A stretch of DNA of 64,000 nt from Naumovozyma dairenensis CBS 421 (lineage: Eukaryota > Ascomycota > Saccharomycetes > Saccharomycetales > Saccharomycetaceae). This document shows positions 51,922 to 61,585 of the stretch, piece by piece. Made by a program: the position numbers and the translations under genes. Position 1 is the stretch's first letter; the number at the start of each line of letters is the position of its first letter. Below the pieces are notes generated by a model, which had not been told where the DNA came from, did not search any database, and was given only the letters and a program-made list of their open reading frames with translations. The stretch covers positions 248,001-312,000 of the forward strand of contig NC_016488.1 in the NCBI RefSeq assembly GCF_000227115.2. The letters are read 5' to 3'.

Positions 51922-54006
51922 ATGGGTAGAAAGGATAAGCAACGTAAAAGACTACGTGATTTTGCTAAATTAAAAGAAAAGCAACGTCAACTGCATTTGG
52001 ATCAATTCATTGCAACTTCAGATAATCTTAAGAATAAATTAATTGCAACTTCACAGAACAGCGTACCACAAACGATCGATGAACAACCAACTGGGAATAT
52101 AGAGGATAATGATAGTACTGAATTAACTCCATTGCTACTTAAAAAACAATCTGAAAATCACATAGCTGTTGCCGAATCATCAGGAATAGATGCTTTAAAA
52201 TCAGATACAGTAGAGGAACCAATTGAAGAAGAGGTGACATCTTTAGCTCACCAAAAACAGAAAAATATATCTGACGATAATCAGTTAATTGAAGAACCGT
52301 CACGGCCACAATCTAGTCGAGAGGAAATATCATCATCAGCTAGCACAAATGAGGCACCAATTGTTCCTCACAAGAAAATTCATTCTCCTTCATATGGCTC
52401 TATTGAACAACGTTTGTCACATGAAGAACCTGCGTTCACCGAAGAAGTAGTAGATTTAGAAACAAACAATCGAGATATATCACTACTAAACGAACCACAA
52501 TTAACTGCAGGTATGATATTTCTATTCTCTTTACTCTTGTTTACTATTATTTTTGATTTCACATTAGCAATGATGCTATCAACAACTAGTGGGTCACATG
52601 TCAAACAATCAAGTAACTCATCATGGATTATCGCTTCTTATTTGATAACTATGTATATTTCACAATTGTTAACTGCACAGGTTTCTGGGAAATATAAAAA
52701 CTATAAAACTTTATCATATATCGGTACAATGCTATTTTTAATAGGTAGTAGTATACTCACTATTAAAACTGTATCATTTTGGTGGATTGTTATGGCAAGG
52801 TTCATCCTTGGGTTAGCAAGCGGATCTTTGATATACGTAATGTTGACAATAATTAACAAGTGCATTCTCAATAAACGATTCTCTCGTCCATCGATGAAAA
52901 TATTTACAATTCCTATAGTAGGAGGGTTATCATTAGCATATGCGACTGCAATTTTCATTACCTCATGGCAAAATGTTTACTTCCTTCTCGCTATTTTTTC
53001 ATTCTTTACACTATTCCTAATAATGTTTTATTTCCCTTCAAACGAGAGTTATAAAACCAATAATACAAATCTGTCCTCAATTGTTGCAACTCTTGATATT
53101 GATTTGATTGGTTGTACGATACTTTCTGTTTTCCTACTCTTAATTGCTGTTATTACTACAGGTAATTCTAATGGATTTTCAATAACATCACCATACTCAG
53201 CAACTTTAGTCATTTCTATCATTCTGGTAGGAATTCTTTTATTACTTTCAGAAACTACCACCAATAAGAACCCGATAATACCATTAGATTTCATTGAAAA
53301 CAAAGTAATATTTTTCAAATCTTTGACTGTATTTTTTGCATCAATGTCATTGATCACGTTTATTCATTATTTCCCATTTTATCTTGAAAAGACACTAAAT
53401 ATATCTCTATTTGATATATATAAGAGAACAAGTCCAATGTTTTTGACCATTCTATTCATAATCATAACCGTATCCCGTCGTATCAGTACGCAGAATACAC
53501 TATCATATGGCTTAGTAACCTTCTTTGGCATAATGGGACTCATAGGACAATGCATATTACTAAACTATGTGTATAATGATACTGCTGATTACAAACTGTG
53601 GAAACAATGTATGATCGGAATACTACCCATCTTAGGGTCTACTTTTTTGGTTATTGCAACTTTGATGGATGTAACAGATGATAAAAAACTACCAATTATA
53701 TCTACATCTAGCTTCGCTGTAAGCACATTAGGTTCGATTCTTGGTATCTGCATAAGTGGATTCATTTTCAATCAAGGGTTATACGATGAATTATGGGTAC
53801 ATTCTACTGAGGAGAAGGGGTTGGGTAAAATCATTAGAAAAATGATCAATAACTCAGAGTATGAGTCATCATCGAGATATTACTGTTATGAAATATTGGA
53901 GAGTTACTTTATTGTATCTGGTTATGTGTTTTTATTTTCAGCAATATGCTTACTGGTGGCGGTAATTTCATTTTGTTTCACTATAAAAAATAAGAGACAT
54001 CATTAG
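51922..54006 (+). CDS. VBA4: Major facilitator superfamily transporter Vba4
   Basis: 694 aa (S. cerevisiae Vba4 768 aa). The first 190 residues are a soluble, basic-then-acidic tail starting MGRKDKQRKRLRDFAKLKEK, which matches the S. cerevisiae N terminus. From about residue 196 there are some 12-14 hydrophobic segments. Vba4 is a vacuolar-membrane DHA2-family protein of uncertain substrate. The usual MFS motif A (GxLADrxGrk) between the second and third segments is eroded to GKYKNYKT, and the ALDxTIV motif of segment one is replaced by FDFTLAMML. The frame extends to a GTG at 51904; I use the ATG at 51922. Confidence 0.9.
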   Translation: MGRKDKQRKRLRDFAKLKEKQRQLHLDQFIATSDNLKNKLIATSQNSVPQTIDEQPTGNIEDNDSTELTPLLLKKQSENHIAVAESSGIDALKSDTVEEPIEEEVTSLAHQKQKNISDDNQLIEEPSRPQSSREEISSSASTNEAPIVPHKKIHSPSYGSIEQRLSHEEPAFTEEVVDLETNNRDISLLNEPQLTAGMIFLFSLLLFTIIFDFTLAMMLSTTSGSHVKQSSNSSWIIASYLITMYISQLLTAQVSGKYKNYKTLSYIGTMLFLIGSSILTIKTVSFWWIVMARFILGLASGSLIYVMLTIINKCILNKRFSRPSMKIFTIPIVGGLSLAYATAIFITSWQNVYFLLAIFSFFTLFLIMFYFPSNESYKTNNTNLSSIVATLDIDLIGCTILSVFLLLIAVITTGNSNGFSITSPYSATLVISIILVGILLLLSETTTNKNPIIPLDFIENKVIFFKSLTVFFASMSLITFIHYFPFYLEKTLNISLFDIYKRTSPMFLTILFIIITVSRRISTQNTLSYGLVTFFGIMGLIGQCILLNYVYNDTADYKLWKQCMIGILPILGSTFLVIATLMDVTDDKKLPIISTSSFAVSTLGSILGICISGFIFNQGLYDELWVHSTEEKGLGKIIRKMINNSEYESSSRYYCYEILESYFIVSGYVFLFSAICLLVAVISFCFTIKNKRHH

Positions 54007-54030
54007 TATGTTCTATATATATAATGCTTT

Positions 54031-54092
54031 GTATATTGTATATTGTATATTGTATATTGTATATTGTATATTGTATATTGTATATTGTATAT
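54031..54092 (+). repeat. Heptanucleotide tandem repeat (GTATATT)n
   Basis: Nearly nine perfect 7-bp units immediately downstream of VBA4. Confidence 0.9.
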
Positions 54093-54165
54093 CTCCTCAT
54101 AGAAAGCCATGTTTGTTTCTTTATATTGTAATTACTGACGCTAAAAGCATCCTGTGTCCAAATTG

Positions 54166-54190
54166 CAAGACAAGACAAGACAAGACAAGA
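54166..54190 (+). repeat. Pentanucleotide tandem repeat (CAAGA)5
   Basis: Five perfect CAAGA units. Confidence 0.9.
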
Positions 54191-54435
54191 CAATAAACCA
54201 TGTCGTTAGGCGTGTGACAATAGCTTATCAAAGAGCCTATTGTATTGAAAGAACGGTAACTTACGCTTACGTGCTGTGCTGTGCTGTACTATGTAAATAT
54301 CCGGGGGGTTGCGCGGGAAGGAAACAAAAGAAATCGAAACGTTAACAATTGAAATAGGCGTGCGTCGATCGTGCAGCAGCTCGAGAAAGGAACGCAATTA
54401 CTTAATCCCTTACTTAATATCCGATACAATAGGAC

Positions 54436-54465
54436 CAATTCAATTCAATCCAATCCAATTCAATT
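54436..54465 (+). repeat. Pentanucleotide array CAATT/CAATC with CCAAT boxes
   Basis: Six CAATY units. They create several CCAAT pentamers about 330-360 bp upstream of COX26, so a Hap2/3/4/5 role is possible but unproven. Confidence 0.7.
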
Positions 54466-54792
54466 TCTATTCTCGAGGGAAAAATAGAGTTTAACATGAC
54501 AGACAAAATTTCGTACGAACGAAAGACTTGGGAATCATATGTACAAGGATAGTTATTGGGATTTATCGAGGTTTTTATTCTATTCAATTATATTCAAGTA
54601 TTTTTATACTGGGCAGAGAAGCGTTTGGATGTTGATTTTTCCCTAATATCTTGTTCTTATATAAAGAAGGATACTCTTCTTGGGAAGTTACAGTTCCAGT
54701 ATTATCTTAATATTTCTCTTTAAGGTATAAATTCCAAAGGTTTGTAAGATAACTAATATCGACCACATAAAGAATAACCAACCACCGAAACA

Positions 54793-55020
54793 ATGCTATT
54801 TAATTCAGTTCTAAAACGTTCTATTAGAAATACAGCTGTTAGGCAATTTGTAACTAATGGAGCTGCACATACTATAAGGCCAGTGAGAGGTTTACCATGG
54901 GTTTCATCTGAGATTCAAAGAGTAGCACCAACAATATTACGTTGGAGTACATTTCTAGTTGTAGTTCTAGGATGGCCAGCACCTTTCTATTATTATCATA
55001 AGATCAAATATCAAAGTTAA
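54793..55020 (+). CDS. COX26: Cytochrome c oxidase / supercomplex small subunit Cox26
   Basis: 75 aa (S. cerevisiae YDR119W-A 66 aa), in the syntenic place between VBA4 and TRM1. N-terminal mitochondrial presequence (LFNSVLKRSIRNTAVRQF), then one membrane segment TFLVVVLGWPAPFYYYHK that matches the LGWPGAVYFF motif of Cox26. It is an accessory subunit associated with complex IV in inner-membrane supercomplexes. Confidence 0.88.
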   Translation: MLFNSVLKRSIRNTAVRQFVTNGAAHTIRPVRGLPWVSSEIQRVAPTILRWSTFLVVVLGWPAPFYYYHKIKYQS

Positions 55021-55190
55021 AAAAAAATATGACAAAAAGACAATATTATATCTTCTTATATCATATATATAATTATACATTCTTAATAAAATAAAATAAT
55101 AATATTACAAATTCGAAATATGTTACTGTCCAATGTTCACGTTTATAATAATGGTGCAATACGCCTAAGTCACGAACATTTTTAGTTTTT

Positions 55191-56963
55191 TTAGGATGAA
55201 TTTGGACGAGCCTTTGGTCCCCAATTTTTTGTTGGATTTTCTTGATATCTAACAATTTTCAATTTCCTTAATTTTTCTAAATGTTTACTCTCTTCATTTG
55301 GTTCAAATGATAATTTGGAAATATCACATATATTTTCCTTTGGTTCCCAAGCATCTATGGAAGAAAGAATCTTATAACCAGTAGTGTTATGGTTCATCTT
55401 TGAGATATCTTTCTTTGAATCATCAAATTGTTTCATAACATACCAAATAACTTCCCATGGTGCATTTGTTTTCAAAGATGATGGTTGTGCATGTGTTAAA
55501 GAACAATTATAACCAAGTGAACCCAACCCTGCAACCACAGTTTTCAAAGGTGGTACTTGTAATTTTATAATAGAAGCAATCTTATTTGGACTGAAATAGA
55601 ATGGTGCATTTGATAATTCATTCTTGGCTAATGTTACCATACCTTCAATTCTTTTACGAGTACCATATGTATCATCTTTATGTTCTTCACGATTTATACG
55701 TAACACTTCATCAATGAATTCTTGATTATGTAATTTACCCGCGTACATTGGTCCAGCAACATGATATGTACCTCGACAAAATTTACATTTAGAATCTACT
55801 GGTGGTCCCTGTGCTACTAAATATTTAGTGAAAGTCTTACCATTTTTACCTTCACGTTCAATCATTCTTCCCAAAGGTTGATTATGATAAGATCCACATT
55901 GACTACAATGATAAGTAATCATAGTTTTGGATTGTAATTCTTTCACTTCAATTGGACTAGTTCTAACTTTTACAAAAACTCTAACATAAAAATCAATACT
56001 TAAACAAAGTAAAGGTTCCACCACTTTCTTATACTTAGCAGCACTTTGATTTAAAAGATTTAATACTAATCTTAATGCACTTTCATGAGTGGATTCATGA
56101 GAGACCATATTGACACCACCGTACAAAGCGAAACATTTTTCAGGATATCCATTCCCTGCCAAAACGGATAAATCAGTACATGTTACTAACATCATCCCAT
56201 CTTCTTCAATGGTTTGTAATGCAGAATCAACGAATGGTGTCACTGTACCATATGGATCCAAATCAATGATATGATATTTGTTATTTTCAGCTTTATTACG
56301 ATACATTAAAACATTAGCGTCATCCAAATTAGGTTTAACTATATGAGAAACGTTATTAAATTGTGCATTTCTAGAGATGGATTCCACTGCTGCTGGTAAA
56401 AGATCATTTGCGATAATTTCTTTAACGTGGGGGATTTCATTAGCGTATCTAATTGCACGTAAACCTGTAGCTGATAAAGCTTCAAGAATCTTAATGTACG
56501 GTTTAGTGGGAATACCAGTTGTTGTGATTTCGACGTTTCCGTTAGATAATTTTCTACGTTTAAGATCATCATCTTTTTGTTCTTGATCCTTTTCACTAGA
56601 TGTACGTTTCTTCTTGTTGTTGTCTCTCCTTCCCTTTCTGTTTTTACTACCTGATGAGGACCCATATAGGTTTGACCATGCTTTGATACATGTGACACTT
56701 AAGTCTCTGTTGAATTGTTGAACTGGGTTATAAAAGACTGTTTCAGTTTTAGGAAATAAGATTTCTGCAGAACCTTCTTTGATTATATTATAATCTTCAA
56801 CGTGTATTGGTTTATGTTCAACATGAGATTGAGCTTGAGTTTGTGATTGAATTGGTGGGATGTAAGTGTTGATTTTGGATTTTATCTTAGTAAGTGCAGC
56901 TCTGATCATTGTAGATGCAAGTGATATGGTCTCTTGGAAGATATAAACGCTCTTGATAGTCAT
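55191..56963 (-). CDS. TRM1: tRNA (guanine26-N2) dimethyltransferase Trm1
   Basis: 590 aa (S. cerevisiae 570 aa), highly conserved. It makes N2,N2-dimethylguanosine at position 26 of nuclear and mitochondrial tRNAs. SAM-binding ILEALSATGLRAIRYA, the IIDLDPYGTVTPFVD motif, TDLSVLAGNGYPEKCFALYG, and a zinc-binding pair CSQCG (about 353) with CKFC (about 393) are present. Two N-terminal Met (1 and 19) mirror the dual starts of S. cerevisiae TRM1 that make mitochondrial and nuclear forms. A Lys/Arg-rich insert is near 110-140. The C terminus reads KIVRYQENPTKNWGPKARPN, as in S. cerevisiae. Confidence 0.98.
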   Translation of the reverse strand: MTIKSVYIFQETISLASTMIRAALTKIKSKINTYIPPIQSQTQAQSHVEHKPIHVEDYNIIKEGSAEILFPKTETVFYNPVQQFNRDLSVTCIKAWSNLYGSSSGSKNRKGRRDNNKKKRTSSEKDQEQKDDDLKRRKLSNGNVEITTTGIPTKPYIKILEALSATGLRAIRYANEIPHVKEIIANDLLPAAVESISRNAQFNNVSHIVKPNLDDANVLMYRNKAENNKYHIIDLDPYGTVTPFVDSALQTIEEDGMMLVTCTDLSVLAGNGYPEKCFALYGGVNMVSHESTHESALRLVLNLLNQSAAKYKKVVEPLLCLSIDFYVRVFVKVRTSPIEVKELQSKTMITYHCSQCGSYHNQPLGRMIEREGKNGKTFTKYLVAQGPPVDSKCKFCRGTYHVAGPMYAGKLHNQEFIDEVLRINREEHKDDTYGTRKRIEGMVTLAKNELSNAPFYFSPNKIASIIKLQVPPLKTVVAGLGSLGYNCSLTHAQPSSLKTNAPWEVIWYVMKQFDDSKKDISKMNHNTTGYKILSSIDAWEPKENICDISKLSFEPNEESKHLEKLRKLKIVRYQENPTKNWGPKARPNSS

Positions 56964-58473
56964 GAATCAAGTTAAGTCATCGCCAAAATATATAATGAAA
57001 TATTTTCAATATGTTCTATTTACAACTTTTTCACTCTTCTGGGTGAAAAATTCTCTGTTTTCCAAAAATGTGACAAAAAGACAGACAGTCAGTGAGTAAG
57101 GATAACTGTACAATTACCATCATCAGATGAAGAGGTGTAAGGAAATATGTTCTAAGAAGTTTACCTGTAGGAGTGAGGTACGTCAAAATGGTTCCCTTGG
57201 TTTATATAACGTAATTGCTATGATGCTATGGATAATCGTAGCGATTAAATATGCTGCCGATACCAAACAGTATGTATATATATATATAAATAGCCTCTGA
57301 TATCTGTGGTCAGTGCTAACATATATGGATGCAACTTCATTAACTTCTTGCAACATATTCCAGGATACTATAGGTACATTAAGCCATATCAGAAAGTAGA
57401 AGCAGTGTCTCAGAATTACTTGTAAAGGGTGTGCTCAATTGACCAATCTTGGTCGTTAATTGTGGCACAATCTTATTGAAGAAGGAAAAACGACCAGTCA
57501 CTTGTCAAGATATTATATTGTTTAAAACTATCTGGTAAGAGCTAGTATCGAACTTATCAAAGAAATGTAAGGTATTAGGTAGGAATTTGATATTCAGATC
57601 TAAAGAAACTGTTTCTGTTTCGATCCTTAGAGCTTGCCATAAATGGTGCAGTAAATTTTCTTTGTAGCTCCAAACATATTTATTATATTACTAGAAAGAG
57701 AATGCAATTAATGAAGGTCCTATCTTGGACATTATCAATAACAGTCCTCAGAGTCAAACACAAAAGTCATTTTGTGATGAAAATAGGCGGCAACCTTGCC
57801 CCCTAAATATAACAACATGGCTCCCAAGTGAGCAATCAACAACCATTAGCTAAATTTAATAATGATGGGTAAGCTCTTACGAACCTTCTTTTATGCATGG
57901 ACCAGATATGTCGATGTCGATATCAATCTCACAAGAGAGCCATTAAACTATACACCATAAACAGAAGGCGTCAATAGAAGAATCTAAATACAAAACAAAT
58001 CAACTTTATGGTAAGTTGTAAATCAAAAAAGGTATAGTGGTTGGATATGTTGGCAATTACATAAAGTATACGAATATATATAAAAACAATAATAATGATT
58101 AAGGAAATGGCCGATCATGCGAACACACACTTCTCATGCCTTGTTAATAGTTAAACATAATTAGCCCATAGAACTATTATCTACGTAGACCCGATCTCTC
58201 AAACTACAACATCGATTACTACATGATATCTTTCAAGACTCTGCCACTACTACAACCATGGCCTCTAATAGAATTTCATGTAAAATAATACATCTTCTTT
58301 CGTAATAATGTCAAAATGTCAAAAGTTGCGAAAATTGAAAAATTTCATCATAAATTGCAGGGAAACCACAAATGAACTAACGACCAGAGAGAGAACTGAA
58401 AGACATAAGGTAGCCTGGTGCACTTTTCTTGCACAACTGGAATCAGAATATTATTGGAAGCCACCGAAAAAAG
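56964..58473. other. 1.5-kb divergent intergenic TRM1 / TMA64
   Basis: No ORF, tRNA or repeat of note beyond a (TA)n tract near 57272-57288. It is one breakpoint of the APC4-TRM1 inversion relative to S. cerevisiae. Confidence 0.5.
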
Positions 58474-60213
58474 ATGTTTAAAAAGGAACCACATATCAAG
58501 GCATTAAGCAATCTTAAAAATTCAGATCGTAAAAAATTATTACAAACGATCAAAACTCAAACAAACTTAGAAACCTACAATTTCAACAATTCAAACATCA
58601 TCAAACAAACAAATTTCCAAACAACAAACCCACCATCCATTGGTACCATATTCACTAACGATTCAAACATCCCAATATGGTTCAAATCCAAACATAATGA
58701 TCTCTTGTATCCAACCGTCTTTACATGTTGGAATAATCATGATATCTTACCTACTTTATTATCCCATGATTTCGTCATCCAAGAAAAGTTATTTAATGGT
58801 GCCAACTTAATGATTTCCGGTACAATCCCACCTTTCGATTCACGTTTGATCCCTGGTACTTTATGTGGTATTGCGTCAGTACAGGATCCGAAGAGAATCG
58901 TTTGGGCAATTGGAGTTGTTAAGATGAATATGCCAAGTTTTGATAAAGTTGTCGGGGAAACAGGTGTTGCTGTAGAGGTCATTCATCATTTCGAAGATGA
59001 ATTATTTAAAATTTTCAAATGTAATGATTTGAAACCTGATGAGTTTGTCAAAGAGCAATTAAACACAGAGCATCCTCAAGATAATGATGTTGCGGATGAG
59101 GATACCACAAGAAAAAAAGAAGAGAACAGGGAATCGAACGAACCCGATTTCGAAGTATTGGATCATTTTAAGACTGAAGATGTAGATTATTTCATTACTA
59201 GATCATTATACTATACAATTACACAAGATACTAAAGTAGAATTACCAATTTCTGCATCAAATTTTATTTCACAACATATTAATAAGAATCTACCTGATAT
59301 CTCTCATAATGAAGTTAATATAAAGAAAACATCATGGAAAAAGACTGCAAAGTTCTTGAAACATTTTGAAAAGGAAGGGTTTTTGAAATTAAAAGGTAAA
59401 GGTGATGATTTGACAGTTGTCGGAATGAACAAAACTAAAGATGAATTGAAGAATTTTGTTCCTTATAAGATTGGTAAATCAACAACACCTTCTTTTTCAT
59501 TATCATCGCCAAATACAAATGACAAATCTGATACTAAGGGAATGATGTACTCGGAAACGTTTTATAAACCAATTAATCATGCTAAGGATTTATTGAAAGC
59601 AGTACCGACTATACCAACGAAACCATTGTATACACAACAAGAAATTAGAGACATTGTAACATCATATATTAATTCAAAAAATTTAATCGATATGAAGAAT
59701 AAAAAAATGATTTTATTAGATGATCTACTGTTCAATATGGTTCATAAGAGACAATCTGAAGCCAATGCAGCTCCAAGAACAATGATGAGAGGGACAATAT
59801 TAGAACCAATTTTAGCTAACAATTTCACTGAACATTATCAAATTTACAGGAAACGTAATGGGAAAGGTGAATTAATGGAAGATGTTGAACCACTGTTTAA
59901 ATCACCACAAAGAGGTCATTTACCGCAAATTGACATATTAACGGAGATGAAAATTGGTCGTAAAGTAATTACAAAAGTTTCCAATTTTGAAATATTCGGT
60001 ATATCATCAGATTTTTTAGCGGCAGATTTAAGGAAACTTTGTAGTGGATCTACTACAATTGGTGAAACAATGACATCTCCAAAGACTCCAGAGGTACAAG
60101 TTCAAGGACCACATGGACAAATCATTATAGATCATTTAAATAAGAAATTTGGAGTTCCAACTAAATGGATTAATTATGTAAATAAATTGAAAAATAAGAA
60201 AAAGAGGAAGTAG
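58474..60213 (+). CDS. TMA64: Ribosome-associated protein Tma64 (eIF2D homologue)
   Basis: 579 aa (S. cerevisiae 565 aa). Starts MFKKEPHIKALSNLKNSDRK, almost identical to S. cerevisiae. PUA-type region about 76-172 (GTIPPFDSRLIPGTLCGIAS), winged-helix block with TSWKKTAKFLKHFEKEGFLK, SWIB/MDM2 about 362-450 and SUI1 about 482-570 (EMKIGRKVITKVSNFE; VQVQGPHGQIIIDHLNKKF). It promotes recycling of 40S subunits and non-canonical tRNA delivery. The frame extends to a TTG at 58429; the conserved ATG is 58474. Confidence 0.97.
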   Translation: MFKKEPHIKALSNLKNSDRKKLLQTIKTQTNLETYNFNNSNIIKQTNFQTTNPPSIGTIFTNDSNIPIWFKSKHNDLLYPTVFTCWNNHDILPTLLSHDFVIQEKLFNGANLMISGTIPPFDSRLIPGTLCGIASVQDPKRIVWAIGVVKMNMPSFDKVVGETGVAVEVIHHFEDELFKIFKCNDLKPDEFVKEQLNTEHPQDNDVADEDTTRKKEENRESNEPDFEVLDHFKTEDVDYFITRSLYYTITQDTKVELPISASNFISQHINKNLPDISHNEVNIKKTSWKKTAKFLKHFEKEGFLKLKGKGDDLTVVGMNKTKDELKNFVPYKIGKSTTPSFSLSSPNTNDKSDTKGMMYSETFYKPINHAKDLLKAVPTIPTKPLYTQQEIRDIVTSYINSKNLIDMKNKKMILLDDLLFNMVHKRQSEANAAPRTMMRGTILEPILANNFTEHYQIYRKRNGKGELMEDVEPLFKSPQRGHLPQIDILTEMKIGRKVITKVSNFEIFGISSDFLAADLRKLCSGSTTIGETMTSPKTPEVQVQGPHGQIIIDHLNKKFGVPTKWINYVNKLKNKKKRK

Positions 60214-60326
60214 ATTTCGTCGTACCGTTTTAAAACCCTTCGTGTTTAGCCCAAGTACGCCCTTTTGTTGTTGTTTTTCTTTAGAATAATATATATATGA
60301 CTTTGTTTATAAATATAAGATTCATG

Positions 60327-61331
60327 CTAAAACTCATCAGGGTTAAATAGATCTAAATCAATATCCATAGCATCTTCGTCTCCACTTTCATGATCTTTTT
60401 CTTCTTGTTTTCTTTTAGAGTCTTCATGAGTATGTGTGGTTTCTTCTTCTTCTTCTTTGTTCTTTCCAGAAAATACAAATGATTCTCTTCTGGGTTGTTC
60501 TTCTTGGTCTTGCTGTTGCGTTTGCGTTTGCTCTTGTGTTTCTTGTACTTCAGTAGGCAATGCTTTTTCCTTTGACATTGATTGTGCTTGTCCCGGTATA
60601 TACGTCAGTTGATCAGCTTTCAATGATGCCATTGCAAGCATACCCCTTCTTAAGGAATCCTCAGCAGGCCAAATGAAATTATTAGGACCAATAGAACCCT
60701 TATCGAACGTTGGTGGTATTTTTGTAAATTTAGATAATTTCGTAGCATAATCTAACAAGATAGTTGAATTTATTTTTGTCCTTTGATTCAATATTGTATT
60801 TAATTCGAATTCTATTTGCGGCAATGTGGGTAATTTATTCAAGTCGTCATGACATTCATTTAATGTTTGTAAAGTTGATTGTGTTAATTCGTCAATTTTG
60901 GATGCTTTGGTTTCTAGAGCTTTCAAATGAAGATCGATTTCGTCGTATTGTATGAATGAGTTTAATGTATCAAAGAGAGATTTATCTGCTTGAATCAATT
61001 CTTGAGCGATATTTAGATTTGGTTTGAATTTGTCTACTGAATCAATTAGTCTTGATAATGCCTTTTCGTAAGTTATTATATCGTCATAAATTCGTACTTC
61101 AGATAGTACATCCTTGCTGCTGTCATTGTCGTAGCTTCTGTTGAATTCTGAAGATGACGGTGTACCATTTGTGACTGCTTCTGCTAGTAATGATACTGAG
61201 GAGGCTCTAAGATGGTTTGCAGATGTAGTTCTAGTGTTTGGATTAGCAGCAACGGTAGTAGTATCAGCAGCAGTAGTGGTGGTCTCCGTTATGAAATCAT
61301 TGCTGAACTTAGTAGTATCTTGTAAAGACAT
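60327..61331 (-). CDS. MED4: Mediator middle-module subunit Med4
   Basis: 334 aa (S. cerevisiae Med4 284 aa). Conserved RASSVSLLAEA opening, VDKFKPNLNIAQELI, LNECHDDLNKLPTLPQIEFE, then INSTILLDYATKLSKFTKIP and GPNNFIWPAEDSLRRGMLAM, almost unchanged from S. cerevisiae. The acidic tail ends DIDLDLFNPDEF. It heterodimerises with Med7/Med9-module partners in the core Mediator middle module. In S. cerevisiae it is on chromosome XV (YOR174W); here it is divergently arranged with MRPL1 (254 bp apart) and converges on TMA64. Confidence 0.97.
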   Translation of the reverse strand: MSLQDTTKFSNDFITETTTTAADTTTVAANPNTRTTSANHLRASSVSLLAEAVTNGTPSSSEFNRSYDNDSSKDVLSEVRIYDDIITYEKALSRLIDSVDKFKPNLNIAQELIQADKSLFDTLNSFIQYDEIDLHLKALETKASKIDELTQSTLQTLNECHDDLNKLPTLPQIEFELNTILNQRTKINSTILLDYATKLSKFTKIPPTFDKGSIGPNNFIWPAEDSLRRGMLAMASLKADQLTYIPGQAQSMSKEKALPTEVQETQEQTQTQQQDQEEQPRRESFVFSGKNKEEEEETTHTHEDSKRKQEEKDHESGDEDAMDIDLDLFNPDEF

Positions 61332-61585
61332 GCTGTTTGAGAGGTATAACGGTTCTATTATAATAATATATTTATCTTTCTTCTTAATTCGTTTTCCTAC
61401 AGGATTATAAGTTGGTTTTTAAGCTATTTTTCTGTTCAAACTCATTGGAAAATGGTTAAAACATTAATATTAACATTAAAGATTACTTTCGCATAAGAAC
61501 AAAACTATTATGAATTGCATAAAGAGATCAAGATACCAAGTGAAGCATTGAAAAAGAGGGAAGAGCAAGTATATCCAGGATAAGA

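Larger units (their letters stand above)
54007..54792. other. VBA4-COX26 intergenic, 0.8 kb, microsatellite-rich
   Basis: Contains a (GTATATT)n array (54031-54092), (CAAGA)5 (54166-54190), a GCTGT run near 54276 and a CAATT/CAATC array (54436-54465). The small ORFs here are read through these repeats and are not genes. Confidence 0.6.
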
